NCBI GenBank assembly: GCA_029721435.1
Contig: CM056583.1
Location: 46,901,120-46,965,119, forward strand
DNA length: 64,000 nt
Source of the DNA: Gymnothorax reevesii
Taxonomy: Eukaryota; Chordata; Actinopteri; Anguilliformes; Muraenidae
Reading direction: 5' to 3'
The notes below the pieces were generated by a model. It had not been told where the DNA came from, did not search any database, and was given only the letters and a program-made list of their open reading frames with translations. This document shows, in pieces, positions 12,101-26,700 of this stretch. Numbering within the stretch: position 1 is the stretch's first letter; the number at the start of each line of letters is the position of its first letter. The translations under genes and the position numbers were made by a program.

Positions 12101-15100
12101 CAACAGTAGAAAAGTATTTCTGTCTTTATATGAAATAATATAAATTAAATAATATCATAGATGAACACAACAAGATGCAAAGCTTTGAAAACAATGCCTG
12201 GCTTCACACAGTCAGCAGATCTGGGTCTCATTTTCACATCTGCCCAACAGAAACATTGGCATCTGTTCACACAGCACAGCAGACTCGGCAGACTAAGTGC
12301 ATTACCAACAAACTTCTCAAACTATTCAAACCTCAGAGGGCCTTTAAAATGTCAGCTCACAGTGCTTGAAATACCTGCCGGTATCAAGCCATCACACATC
12401 AGCAAGTCACATCTGTTTGAGTCTGTAATGCTTTATGGTTAAAGGATAAAACTAAAGCCACATTCACAAATCTGGGAGCAAACCATCTGTAACATTATGC
12501 AGTTTATATCCTGTCAAATATCTGCCATCCACGGCTGCAACTTTCTCAAAGCTAAGATATGCCTCTCATGGGCAATTAATATATGAGAAGAAAAATATAC
12601 CCTTCACATGCCAATTCATGCGTATCATTTGGTTTGCTAAATTTAGCACTTACATTATCAAAGCCCATATATGGGAACATATGGGTGCACACAGTATTTT
12701 CATCAACAGGTCAGCCCAAATGCATTATGTATCTTTGCCAACACAACACATTACCCAGGCTATTTGATTACCCTGCACTTGACATACATTAAAACTGTCA
12801 CACTGAAATACCGATTTGATCCGAATACAAGACAAAATGCAAGACAATATTTTTTCCCTTGAAAAATGCCTGAAAATGACGCCTCGTCTTATATTCGGGG
12901 TTTAAGGAGTTACCCATATTAAACAATAGGTGGCGCCACATGAGCGCTTTTCTCTCTGTCAGTGTTTAGAGCAGTGTGACCCTAGCGTGATCCTGCAAAC
13001 AAGTCGGCTGGAGTGGGTGTGTTATCCTACATTTGCATAAGCTACTGAATGACAGAAAGATGCAGCCAGGGCACAGAGATTCACTTGAAAAAATTGCTTC
13101 CAAAGTCGGTCAGGTGAATAAAAATCAGAGAAGATATGATGTGAATTTTAAACTTATGGTTGTAACCGAAGCTGAGAGAATGAACAACGTGAGGGCAGGA
13201 AAAAGATATGATGTGACAGAGCGCAGCGTAATTATTGTAATTGGCAACCGAAAACACGGTTTCTCTCCATATGCGATCTAACAGCAATTAAATCATGGGC
13301 TAAATTCAGTACAGTTGCGGAACAAGCACAGAGTTGGGTCGCACAAAACTTCCGTTTAAAACAATTATTAGTCCTGACCTGTTCTCAGTCATTTTCATAA
13401 TTGAGAGCACTCCACAGTTAACAGGAGCTGCTTGTTCTGCCCGATTAGGTAAGATGACAATCATTCATCTGGAAGCGTATTTGCTGTATTTAAATCAACG
13501 TCATTCAAAATGAATGTGGAAAAAACTATTCGTGGTGTTTTTTGGATGTTAATGCGCTTACATTTTGCAGACTGTTCTCACACCGTTTGTCAAGCAAATG
13601 TGCGCCGTTTATTGCACCAGTTAGGCCAGTAGGTCTATGCCCGTTTTATTGCACTGTTTTCATGGCATAGAACCGTGAAGTGCGTTCTGCGCTTTGCCTT
13701 TCTGCAGGGCTATAGAGGATTTTATGATTTTTTCCCCCCCCATGGTAAACACCAAAGATGTTGAAATGTACAAGGAAAACAATAAAAAAAAAAATTTTAT
13801 GCAAATGAGATTTTGTTCAAATAAAAAGTATTTTTCCAAATAAGGGTCTTGAAAAAGAGGGATCGTTTTATATTCAGGTCAATACGATACCTATTCCTCC
13901 ACCATTCCTCATACACATAAACAGACATTCAAAATACTTTTTACCATTGTGAATAGAGACCAACGTACAAGCCTGTTGTCTGGTTGTTCAGATTTCACAC
14001 ATTAATTGTAAACACACCAGGCCCATACCCACAAGCAGCACGTAAACATCTGCAGCCAGACCGAGGTTAAAAAAAATTAATAAATAAAAATCAGTTTTGG
14101 TGGATTTGGAGATGTAAGTGGTGACTATAAAAGTTTGTTTGCCCTCTAAACATATAGTTATATTCAAAATGGAGCTAATGAGCTATTGCCATCATCATGC
14201 AGAGCGGATATCTTTTTAATAACGCAATCCAGCAATAGCGCATTTTAGAAATACCTAATTTTGTTGAATTGTATTTTTTTTTTTTTTTTTTAAGAATTTT
14301 GCTCCTGCCCATTCCATATATCAGTGCTGGACCATCATTGTATTTTAATACTTTGACGAACTGAGGCTGAAGCATAGAGGTCAAATTTCATACATTTTAG
14401 GATATACTGACTCGACACCCCCACTTCAGTGAAGCAAGCATGAAAAGGCAACACGAAAAAACTCCAGTGCTTGAACAGTGTACAAACCATCCATTGAGGC
14501 CTAAATATGTGAGAAATAGGTGATTTAATGGGAGAGGAACAAAGACGGCACGTTTTGTTTCCCTTTTGCTACACAAGGAAGGTACGCACTGTAGAAGGTT
14601 GATGGGCAGGAAGGGGTTGAAGTTCTCCAGGCCATCAGCCTGCAGAGCGGAGAGCAGTGAGGCAGCCAGGTCGTTGCTGGATGACGATGCAGAGGCACTG
14701 TTGGACTGGCCAAAAGCCATCATTCCCTCTGAGCCATTGCTATACAGAGACACGGTGCTGGAGGATTTGGACAAGGGCTGCGAGGATGAGTGCGGACCAG
14801 CTTCTGCGGGGACAAGCGAGAGCATCAAATCGGCATCTTCCAATAAAATGTCAGCACCTTTGGGCTACGGGCTGATCCTGACCATATTTACTCCACAGAA
14901 CAGTAAAGAAGATGTCACAGTCCACCCAAGTCAGAGGAATGCCAAGACCCCATGTCATGTCACATAATTGAGGATGGGCATCCTTTAATTTTTACGCCCC
15001 GCCACAAAGAAGGACGTCCGGGCCACAATGGGGACAATATTTCTCTGAAACCATTATACCTAGATGCATCATATTCTGTCTGCTTGCTAAGCGAGTCATG

Positions 15101-17734
15101 GTCTACGCTGAGTTCGAAAGTGGTTGTTAAAGCATTTTTTAAATTTTCTAAAACATTTAAAATACAGAAACATACATAATCTTTAACAACATCCATTCTT
15201 GTGTCAGCAAAAAATGGAGTAATTTAATTGTTTAAACTGTACCCATAAATAATGGAATTTCTCTCTCCATATTTTTTGGAATAGGCCTATTTCACATTTC
15301 CATTAGTGAATTTTCAGGGCTGCATTTGAACTTCACATTACAACTTGTGCATGAAACAAGAAAACAACAACAACAAAAAAAAAAATCAACATTAATTTAG
15401 GGTTGCGGGTAAAACAATAATGACACACTAGTGGGGAACGACAGACAGAAATGAAAACGAGAAAGAAAAACAGCATGCGAGAAAGAGACAAGAATAATGT
15501 TACAATACATAATTTATTGTTTCAGTATATTGCCTTCTTTTGTTTTTACTGGTTTTTGTTTTACAATTGTTTTGTTTTAAATTGATACTTTGTACAGCAC
15601 TTTGGAAATGTTCAGTTTAGAAAATGTGCTATATAGTAAATAAAGTGGTATGGTATGGTATAAGCCCATCGCGTTTGCTGCCCTTCCGGTGTGAAATTCA
15701 CTTGGGGTGTATTGAAACATAACGAGTACTAACCTTTGTCGAATACCCCACCTCCGTATGCACGCAACATTTCTAAATATATAGCTTTTTAGCCAAAGCT
15801 CCCAACAGGCTTACAATGGCAGTGAATTGGGCGTAGCACTGCCATGCAAAGAAATCGTGATTTTTTTCATCATTAACAAGGCTCAAAGTAGCTCCACACT
15901 TTATCGGTAGAATTTCGAGGGCCCTGACATTTAAAACGAGGCACTGAGAACTTTGAAAATGCTATATATGCAAACAGTAATTGAGCTAGTTCCCAGTCGC
16001 CTCCATCTTGCAAGTTATGATAAGTCGATTGATGAGCACGAACAAATAGGAAGGATAAGGGAATAGATTGCCATCTATTCGTTCGTTCTCCTCAATCGAC
16101 TTTTAGAGACTTTCAAGATGGAGGTAACTGGAAACTAGCTCAAGATACTGTTTGCATAAATAGCCTTTTTTAATAAACTACCTGTGCATTTCTTCTTTTG
16201 CAACTTCTCAGTGCCTCGTTTTAAATGTCAGGGCCCTCGGAATCATACTGATGAAGTGTGGGGCTACTGCGAGTCTTGTTAACGATGAAAAAAATAGTGA
16301 TTTCTTTGCATGGCAATGCTATTCACTACTATTGTAAGCCTGCTGGGAGCTTCGGTTAAAAAGCTATATATTTTGAAATGTTGCGTGCGTACGGAGGTGG
16401 GGTATTCAACAAAGGTTAGTACTCGTTATGTGTCCAGTAGGCGCTGGCAAAAAAATTCTGAAAGAATAATGATAACGAAAGTTCCTACCTTTTTGGTCTT
16501 TGGTACCAGAGTCTTCCTGCAGTTGGCTGAGCGCCCCCTTGAAGATCATAACCTGTGCTCTCTCCAGGTCCACTAGCGACACCCCCTGTTTAATGGGACA
16601 GGGCCGGATTGCCCATTTCACCATGCAGCGGACCACAAACTGCAGAACAGAGCGGAGCTCGGTACTGTCCTCGCTGCCAGCTCCACCCTTGGCTGAGTCA
16701 GGACTCCAGGAGGCAGCGGGGGTACCCTTTGGCACCAGCAGCATGTCTGTGAACTTTCCGCAGCTCAGTATAACAGACAGTGACTTGAGCGCCCCCAGCA
16801 GGAGGTAGGATAAACGAACGGCTCGTAGCTCCAGGGAGTAGGAGTCCAGTTGGTGGGGTTGGGAGCAGCGCGTCCTCTCCTGTTCAATGTGTCCCTCCTC
16901 ATTGGCACTATGAGATTCTATCTTCTCCTCGACAGGTGGCTCACGCTGGTCAGAGACCTCCCTCTGCCCCGCCTCGTCCTGCAGTGGCCCCGCCCCTCCC
17001 TCCTCATTGGCCATTACACGCGCAATGTCCTCATCCAGCCGGCGCTCCAGCTCGGTCCGAATACTGCTGAGCCTGGGAGATGGTGGGGCTGGAGAAGCAG
17101 TGGAGGGGCTGTGGCGGTCCTGCTCCTCCAGAGTCCCGCTTAGGACGATCAGGTCCAGCAAGACAGAGGGTCTGAGGGCCCTGAGACGGCCCACGTCCAG
17201 CTGCGGCACTTCGCACGGCTCCAGTGCCGACACTGGCGTGTCGCTGGGTGACCAAGAATTCAGGAAGCTTTGGTTAGAGAGCGGAACATGTGGCACATGC
17301 AACACGGAGATGGGAGGTGGAGGATGGACAGTAGGATGGAAAGAAAAAAGAGAAAGGGAGAAAAGGAGAGAAAGGAAGGAAAACAAATCAGGAAAGCGAA
17401 ATCAGTGAGCTACAGAAACATACAAAAGAAAATTAACAGATGATACAAGAAATGCGTAGTAAGGGACATTGATACAAAGAGGAAGGACAACATCTGAATT
17501 CAAAGGGAAATGCGACATTTTAAAGTACATAAAGATTCATACAATTTACAGTATAGTTGCCTGGAATTTCAGACATATTGAGAAGCAAGAGAGAAATTCT
17601 TGCTATACAACAAAAAAATTGCTATTATCACAGAATAACAAGAGCAGACACATTTTCACAACATGACTGTCCTCATTTTCAAGGCTCAGACAGTCTTGCA
17701 GGGTGATACACAATCACAGAGATGTCTCTATAAG

Positions 17735-17771
<37 letters not shown>

Positions 17772-20700
17772 CGGTTTGTATGCTTGTGTATGTACTTCCC
17801 TTGTGCTTGTGAATAGGTTTTATTTATCTCACGTCTTTCTCAGAGTCATGGTCACTTCATGTAGCAAATGGAGCATAATAAAACACTAAAACAAGACAAT
17901 ACATTCATGATGATGAAAGGAAAAAATAAAAAGAATGACAAAAAAGACTAGAATATGATATCACTATAATTTGACAGGGAGAGAAAAAATGATAGCACTG
18001 TCTGAGGAGGTGGGTTTTTAATTGTGATTTGAAGAGATTATATGAAGAGTTTATAAATAGAAGAGGCCCAAGAACAGACCCCTGAGGAATACCCCAAGTA
18101 CACAGATTTGTTAGTTTTGATTGATTTGCAATAATATCAGTCTGAAAGGTAGGAAGTGAACCAGGAGAGTGCCTTATAGGTAATACCCAGGGCAGCAAGA
18201 TGGATGAGAAGGATGCCACGTGAAATGAAGTCAAATGCGCCAGTAGGACCAAGCAGAAGAATAGTTAAGAACCCGAATCTGCAGCCAGACAAAGATCATT
18301 GAGAAGCCTGGGCAGGGCTGTCCTGGTGCTGAGGAGTGGATGGAAGCCTGACTGAAAGGGTTTGTAAAATCTATTCAATTTTACATGAGCTCATGACTGG
18401 TAGGCCACCTTTTTCTAAAACTTTGGCTAGGAATGGAGTGAAACAGGTCGATAGGGAGCCAATACAATGGGATCAGATTCTGTTTTTTACTCTTTTTTTA
18501 AGAAAGGGGGTAATTAGCAGCATTTTTAAACTGGAGATAAAACCAGAAATAATGTTCATCAAGTAGGAAAGATGGGGACAGATTTCAGACAGACAAGCCT
18601 TCAGAAGAGAGGTGGAGGCTGGGTCAAGGAGGCAAGAGGAGGAATTTGAATTCAGATGTAGGTTTGAGACTGCAGCTGGGGCGGTGAGTGAGAAAGTGAA
18701 GAAAGAACAGGTAGAGCAGCCAGAAGAAAATTCAGTAAGGGGTGATAAAAAAGGGATGAGGAAAAATGTTGGAGAGTGGAATCCATTTTTTTACTGGAGA
18801 GTTTCATACATCATCTGTGCCTGACAAAGCAACTAGAGAGTGATGGAGACGTTTATTATTAGTGGTAAACAGTGTTTTAGGTCTGAAACTCGCATTGTTA
18901 ATAACAGAAAAATAATAGATCAAGCTGTTATTGTTCAGCTAGGGCATAGACCAGATTTAGACCAGATTTCTTATATTGCCACTCAAAACAGCATCTAGTG
19001 GTTTTTAAAGCAGACATATTATGAAAAACTCACTTTTTCAGTGCCTGTGTACATACATCTGGAGTGTTTACCCACCCACAAACAGTGAGGCAAGACAATC
19101 CAGCCATTTTTTGAGGGCTGCCTTTTAGATAAAATATGGTATTTGGCATGTCATTCAGCTTTGGCTCCAGTCCCGATGTCACACACAGGCTTGAGAGAAT
19201 TATTCCACCCCTCATCTGAATATCTCCACCCAGGATTTATTTTTGTTTAGCAACATCCCAGCTTCAATCAGCAAAAAACTACACCCGTGGGCCATCAACT
19301 TTTTGTCTGATTGGTTTATACTATTACCCACCATTACCCCTTAGGACTGACAACAACATTTCTTTAAAGAAGTAAATTTCAGAAGATACAAAGACGCAAT
19401 GGCTTCAATTAATTTTCAAGAATAATCTGGAGCTAGCTAGGTAGGCGCTTCCAATTTCTGTAAATATATAAACTGAATTCCATGCATAAGGTAAGTGAAA
19501 TCAGAATGGCATAGTTGTCGCTGTAGCTAGCTAGTTAGCCAAGAGCCACTCTGAAAACTACCTAGCAAGCATGCACGCATGACTTTTACATAATCATTTT
19601 GTACTTCATTGGCTTGCAAGCCAACAAGCTAGCTACTAAATAGACTGTGAATTTAGACACTATTGCTAGCGTGCTGGACTGCAGTAGCAGAGCCAACAGA
19701 ACAGATGCAAATGCCTGTGACTCACTGACTGTCTGGGTAGCAGAGTTAAGGATTTGGCATTACGCTGAAACATTATGGGAATTAAAATTAAGAAGCTAAT
19801 GGAAGTTGGCATCAACATTGGGATAATATTAACTGTCCAACCAAATATTAGCTTTTGACCAACTGTTGTTTCTCCAGAGGCATTATAGGAGACACTGATG
19901 GGAGCAGATTGGTGAATTCAGTTCGGGAGAATTGTGCTGCAACTCACACTAAATGGAATGGTTGCGAAAGGTTGCCACTATACAGTTGCTTGCCACAGAT
20001 CATTCTCAATGTCAGAGATTGAATTCCAAGTGTAGTTAAACTTTAATGGTGACTGCATGTTGCACTTTTGTGAATGTTACTACCATCCTTTCTTAACCTG
20101 CAGAAGTCACCTTTCATGCAATTCGGTGAAAAAAACTGGACAACAGTTGAGGAGGTTTGTATACTAATATAACTAGTAACTGCGCAGAACCAATTAATTT
20201 GATTGCAAACACTCAAACGATGTCACTTCATGAAAGTACACACACAGTCAAAAGAAACACATTGGAAAATTTTCAGGAGAAAATTTATATTATTTTTCGA
20301 GGTGAGATTCCCAAGAAATGTGTAGCTCATTATAAGGCTTAATTAAAAAGGAATGGCAAAAATCAAAATGAAATCAATTTGTACTGGCACACAACTAATC
20401 AATAAATAAAATGTTGTGAAACTAATGAACAAAGAATACAGGTTAAGTTCAATAATGGGTATGCCCCCCGCCCTGGCATTAATGCACTCAACACATTGTC
20501 TCATGCTGGCCACAAGTCGGCGAATTGTGTTCTGTGGGATGTTCTTCCATTCCTTATCCAGTGCCTATATCAGCTGGGTCCTGGTTTGTGGTTGAGGATT
20601 ACTTGTGCGTGTGCGTGCGAATTTGTCTGTGCAAGAGTCGACGCATTTGTCTGCGTGTGGATATATGCATTTGCCTAAGTGTGCGCGTTCCTCTGCTCAT

Positions 20701-23700
20701 GTAAGCGTACAAATGCCTGCGAGTGAGTGTGTGTGTATATGTATTTTTTTGCGTGTGTGTATGTATTGGTGTGAGTGCGTGAGTGCATGCATTTGTCTGT
20801 GTGTACATATTGGTGAGCGTGCACGTGAGTATCCGTGTGTGTGTGTGAATGTATACGAGTGCACACGTGAGTGTGAGTGTTAGTACCTGACAGAGAGCTC
20901 CGCCTCCTCCCACTGCAGCTTGGCGAGGGGACTCCCCTCCTTCATCATCCCCAGCAGGGTGGCCCTGCGGCCGCTCGGCCGGTGCACACACAGCCCCCCC
21001 GCCCGCAGCCCGCTGTCCACACCCCCAATCAGAGCCAGCACCGGCCACACCTCCCGGCACAGAGTGCTGAGCTGCGGCTCCGACAGGGCCGAGGGGCCCA
21101 CCGACACCTCCCCTGCGGGCATCTCCTCCTCAGGGCCCCGCTTACTTACGGGCAGACCTGCAGCAGGAGGAGGGGGATTCAGATGGAGTTTTTAACATGG
21201 GCACCAGCATGTGTCTACTTGTAGATACACTTATATACTTACATTTCAGAGATTATTATGCATTTTAATGTTTGACTTTAATTACAGAGCATCCCTAATA
21301 CGCTACACATATACATACTGCAAAGTAATACAGCACACTTAACACATTTATAAGTTTATTATCCTCAGAAAAACTGCTGAAATAATACAACAAGGATTTT
21401 TCCTTGATTAAAAAAACCTAGCATTTCTGGAGAGAATAGATACTGTACTAATGCAAGCCGGTTAAATCCCCATTTTGTTTGGCAGGCATTGTTCAGGTCC
21501 CCACTCAGTTCATTAAAAAAATCATTTAAACTGTTATCTCAGCAAATAGAAGGAAAAATGAGTTTGAAATTAAATTTCCAATGTTTGTCTTCATTTGAAA
21601 AAAATGTGTGAAAACACCAGCTCCTGCTGAGCAGATACAGAGCGCAAGACCCCGTGAATTAACAATGAATTGTGTGCGTGCATATGCAAATCTGTGTGTG
21701 TGTGTGTGTGCGCGCATACATTCATCCGTACATACAGTATACGTGTTTGTATATGCAGTGTGTACATACACGTGTTAGTGTGTGTATATACATGCATGTG
21801 TGGGTGTGTGGGTGTATGTGCTTGCGAGTGTACATACATGTGTGCATGTATACATGCAAGTGCATATACATGTTTGTGCCTGTGCGCATGTATAATTACG
21901 TGTGTGCGTTTTCGTGAGTGTGTATATAGGTGTATGCATGCACGTGAGGCTCTGACCCGCTGTCCCCGCTCCCCCCTCTCGCAGCAGAGGCCCGATGAGC
22001 TCCAGTCTGCTCTCGATGCACTGGTTGATGTGGGGGGTCCAGACCTGGCAGCGGTGCAGGAGCCTCAGCAGCTGGACACAGGCCTCCAGCAGCACTGTGG
22101 AGCGCGGGCTGCACAGCGGCTCCCCCGCCAGAAGGTCACTCGGCATGCCCCGCATTTGCAGCTCGCACAGCGCCACCTGCAGGCCAGTGCAGGAAATGTG
22201 TCAACGCGTGGAGGGAGAGGGAGATACGTTATCGCTTACCCTGTCATTTATTTTCACCTCCTTCCTCTCCAACCACTGTTTTTTTTAATCGATAAATATA
22301 AGCGAAATCACTACAGGTACGTTACTGGCTATAGCCATAGGAAAGGTAAAATCATTCACCAGGGGCAGATTTTAAGGATCTTACATGAATGGTTGTGTCA
22401 TATGAACGTTATGAAATGAGTTGAAAAAAATTTACTCAACGAGTTTTATAACTTTCATATGAAACGACCAAGGGTACAAGATTCTGTTATCACAAAACTG
22501 AATCATATAATTTAATGGAAAAAAAAGCAACTTCCGTTAGCCCCTTAATAGAATTTCCTATTATGTGTTAGCACTGAGCTAACTCCATAACTCTGCTACT
22601 CAGTGAGTCACAGACATTCGCGTTAGAACTAGCAACGATTCCAAATTCACAGTTAACCAAGTAGCTGGCTAACATTAACTTGCTAGCTAAAAGACTAACA
22701 TTACATAATGGTTATGGAAAGGTACTGCCTGCATGCTAGCCAGCTAGCTAAGTAACATTAAGTTAGTTTAGACAGCGGTACTTTGCTCACTCGCTGCAGC
22801 GCAAAGCCGTACCAATTTAACCACCGATACACCTGGTATTCAATTTGGCAAAATATTAACAGCGTGACGTGACACAGAGCAAGTTTTCCTCACACTCTCA
22901 GCCAATGAAATTTTCGCAAAAGTGATATGTACCTAAGTGATCTGTATCAAAATGACGTACTGAGCTGGGACACAGGAAAAGTACCACAATTATGTGATAA
23001 ATCACAATCTCAGGTACACTTCTTTGAAATAGCTCCACAGTGATTCGAGCACATACATATAGACTTCCTTTTCAGCAAAAAGGAGGGAGAGCATGACTCA
23101 GAGATGCCATATGAATACTCACTTTCTCCCCAGGGTTGCTGCTGTAGAACAGCACACAGGGGTACAGCTCGGTTGCATCGACACCTTCAAATGCCAGCTT
23201 TGGCTCCTGTCAATCAGAAAATGAGCATGACACAGGGCGCACTAAATCAGGTGACGTTCCCATCCAAATCCCCCCCGCCAACCCAACCCCTCAGAAAAAG
23301 AGAAACTCCCCTCGACCAACACTGAAGGACTCACCTTGTTGTTCTTGGCGAAGGAGATGGTCCTGGCTTCCATGTCCAGGATGCAAGTGATGGTGTCCCC
23401 CTGGGTGAAGGAGGGGAGGGCGCGGCCCAGCTCTCCTCCGTGGTACAGGCTCCCGCTGTAGGCCCGGTACAGCCACATGTCCGTGGTGGTTCGGTGGTTA
23501 AAGTCCCGGATTGGCCAGCGGGCCACGCCCACACACGTGCCTTCGTTCCCCTTGTTCTCTTTGGTGATGTAGAACTGATGAAAAATAACAAAAAAGCCTC
23601 AAACCTGCAAATACTCCTCCAATTTTTTGCGCAACAATGTCCTACAATATGTCTGGCTATGAGCAACAGAGATTTACAGAAATCTCCTGGCATGGCCCTT

Positions 23701-26700
23701 GTGCGAATAAGAGCAACAGAATTCTTACGTGAAGCATTAAAAAGGCTATAACCTTTTATAGTGAAAAAGCGTGCAAATTCAGCCATCCAATAAAGGGCTT
23801 TAGGTTTGCATACGTGGTGGTGCAGTTGTTAAAGTGCTCGACTTGGGACTGAAAGGTCCTGAGATTGAGTCCTTGTCACAGCTTTCACGATGTGTTCCAA
23901 GGCAAAATCACTTCACTCCCAAAATGTCTCCCTCCACTCAGGTGTATAATTGGGTACCAGCAAATTGTTAGGGAAACCTAACTAAGAGCTGAGGAGTAAC
24001 CCGCAATGGATTAGCATCCCATCCAGGGGGAGCAGCAATACTCCTTGTCACTTCATGCTACAGAAACCCGAGTTAAGCACCAGCCTGACGAGCCACTTGG
24101 TTCAAGATGGCCTTTGCCTTTGTTTGTGGTATCAAATCGTCAATATTGTAACAAAAAAGTAAAATGAAAGCTGTAAACCAACAATGGCAGTGTTTCTGCA
24201 GAAACTCCTGCTAACACAGAGAGTGCTCTCTGGTTCCTGCTAACACTGGCAGTGCTCTCTGGTTCCTGCCAACACTGGCAGTGCTCTCTGGTTCCTGCCA
24301 ACACTGGCAGTGCTCTCTGGTACCTAACAACACTGGCAATGCTCTCTGATTCCTACCAACACTGGCAGTGCTCTCTGGTTCCTACCAACACTGGCAGTGC
24401 TCTCTGGTTCCTGCTAACACAGAGAGTGCTCTCCGGTTCCTGCTAACACCGGCAGTGCTCTCTGGTTCCTGCCAACACTGGCAGTGCTCTCTGGTTCCTA
24501 CCAACACTGGCAGTGCTCTCTGGTTCCTGCTAACACAGAGGGTGCTCTCTGGTTCCTGCTAACACTGGCAGTGCTCTCTGGTTGACTGATGTGGGACTCA
24601 GCACACTACCTTCCAGATGAAGCAGCCAGAGGTGATGGCGGTGGTGGCCAGGCCACAGCCCTTCCCTCCGGACCCGTGACAGAGCACGTTCCCACTCTCC
24701 AGAGAGCAGCAGGTCAGCTTGTACGGATCGAAGGAGAAGTCACCGATGGGAATGCACTCGTCCTCTCTCCCTAGTCCCTAAAGGACACACAGCAGTCCAT
24801 CCGTTCACACAAATTAGACTTATGCAGGCGAAACACACTGATAAAAATATCACCTTCACAGATACCTTCTGAGGGCTCTCCATTTTGTCTTGATTCCTGT
24901 TCAAGTCTGGATGCTCCTCCCACATGTATGCCGACAGAAGGGCAAACAACTGATCGACTATCTGAAATGGATTAACCCCGGAGTTAGTTCACCGTTCAGA
25001 AGAGAAAATGCTTAAAGGAAATATTGAACAATGGATCGACAGTGTGAACTCAGGAGGGCGAGAAGAGGGTTCAAGGATGAGCATCTACTGCACCAGGCTG
25101 AGCTAGGGTGTGCACTCATCAGGTCAATGAGAGTTTATCCAATTTTAATCACAGGTCTCAAAGAAAATAAAAATCTCTTAAATGGATCCTGACATTTCAA
25201 AGCTTAAGACACAGTGGAAGGAGTAAACAACTGAGCAGGAAACAGCATGAGCTGCTGTGAGCTTCCATGATGAGACACCAGATTACTGCAGAGCGAGAGA
25301 ATGTGCCCAAATACATCAGCATCCATCAGTCAGCCCAGCATCCGACAGAGGAAGGAGAGATGCATAATGTGATCTGACAGTCCCAAAGAGACCTCAGCCC
25401 TCAGATTTAAATCAATACAAACCCTCAGGGCCTTACCTGTTTCGCTCGTGTCGGATCTGAGCAGGCTGGCAACAAGACCTCCAAGATATGAAAGGCCAGC
25501 AGTTTGGTTCGCAAGTTCCGGAACAGAGGAGAACCTAAGATCAATATTTAAAAAAACATAACCTGACACAGAAATTTTATACAAAATTTAAAGAAAGTTA
25601 AACCTCCTAATGCTTCCCGAAAGGTGAGCCAGATAACTCCAAATAAAAATACATTTTGTGACACAATGAAGAAGAAATGCACAGGTGTACAAGCTCAAGA
25701 GGTACCTGAGGAAGCTCTATGAGACATGATGGTCATGAGCGGGTCGACCCACTTGACGAAGGCGGAGACCCTCTTGGTTCCCTGTAGTGACACTATCCGC
25801 CGCAGGAACACCAGGAAGTCAGCCAGCTGGGACTCCACCACTCGGCTACTCCTCGGTACCTCCCCCTCTGAGGACAGCCACACCCACAGGAAGTCAGACA
25901 TGACAACCTCAGGGGTCAGTGTTCAAAAGTATGCAGCCCGCTCAAAAAAATTCAGCATTTGCAATTTTTATCCAAAATAAGATTTTATCAGCGTAAACTG
26001 ACTCATATTGTTTGAAATGATGTACAATGCAGTGAAAAAGCATTGGTCCACCTGATAATTAATGGTTTCAGTTCAGCACACAAAATACAGAGAAGGAAAT
26101 CCAGGTTCTGAATTTAAAATTCCTCCCAAGTTTTTTGCCAAACCAACTGGATGTATATAATAAGCACAATTATTCAGACAGGAAGTCGACCAATTAGTGA
26201 AATTGGCTGGTTGAGTATATGGCAGGAAGGGCATCTGAGAATACAAAAACTATACTTAAACTGTGATTCTTATGAGTAAAGTTAACCATTCAAATAAACA
26301 CTGGGTAAATGTTATCTACTCAATCAAAAATTAGCTGGGTTTAAATGCAAAGTTTTCATCTTTGCACCTTAGAGAGTAAGTGATTTTACGAACATTAGCT
26401 ATTTAAGAATGAAATGGAAGAACCGTGCTTTAAAGTGTATAATTAAACTTTCTCACTCTCAGGTTTGAATTTCTTAACGCCCGTGCCATGCTCGGTGAGG
26501 TCGGTGGCTCCGCTCTCCAGCGCCTCCTGCTGGTGGGCTAGGTGCAGCAAGCCCTGCAGCTGCTCACACATGACGTCCATCAGGGCTTGCAGCACATCGA
26601 GCGGGAGGAAGTCCTCACAGGAGCTGGAGTAAGACAAACCATCTCTCTCAGATACTCATCTCACAGACCAACAAAAAATCCATATCTCTGATTGAATCAG

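Noticed and set aside
16406..17386. One 326-codon gene on the minus strand
   Set aside because: Only 16489-17267 is exon w36. The ends run past good splice sites into intron, and phases to w35 and w37 require splicing.
17905..18252. Retroviral reverse transcriptase
   Set aside because: The motif order and spacing (AFD, then SWFTSYLSD, then [13 protein letters not shown]) fit a non-LTR LINE. There are no LTRs or other retroviral genes.
20599..22176. Several Cys/Val or His/Thr-rich open frames
   Set aside because: They are artefacts of GT-rich low-complexity tracts next to exons w34 and w35.
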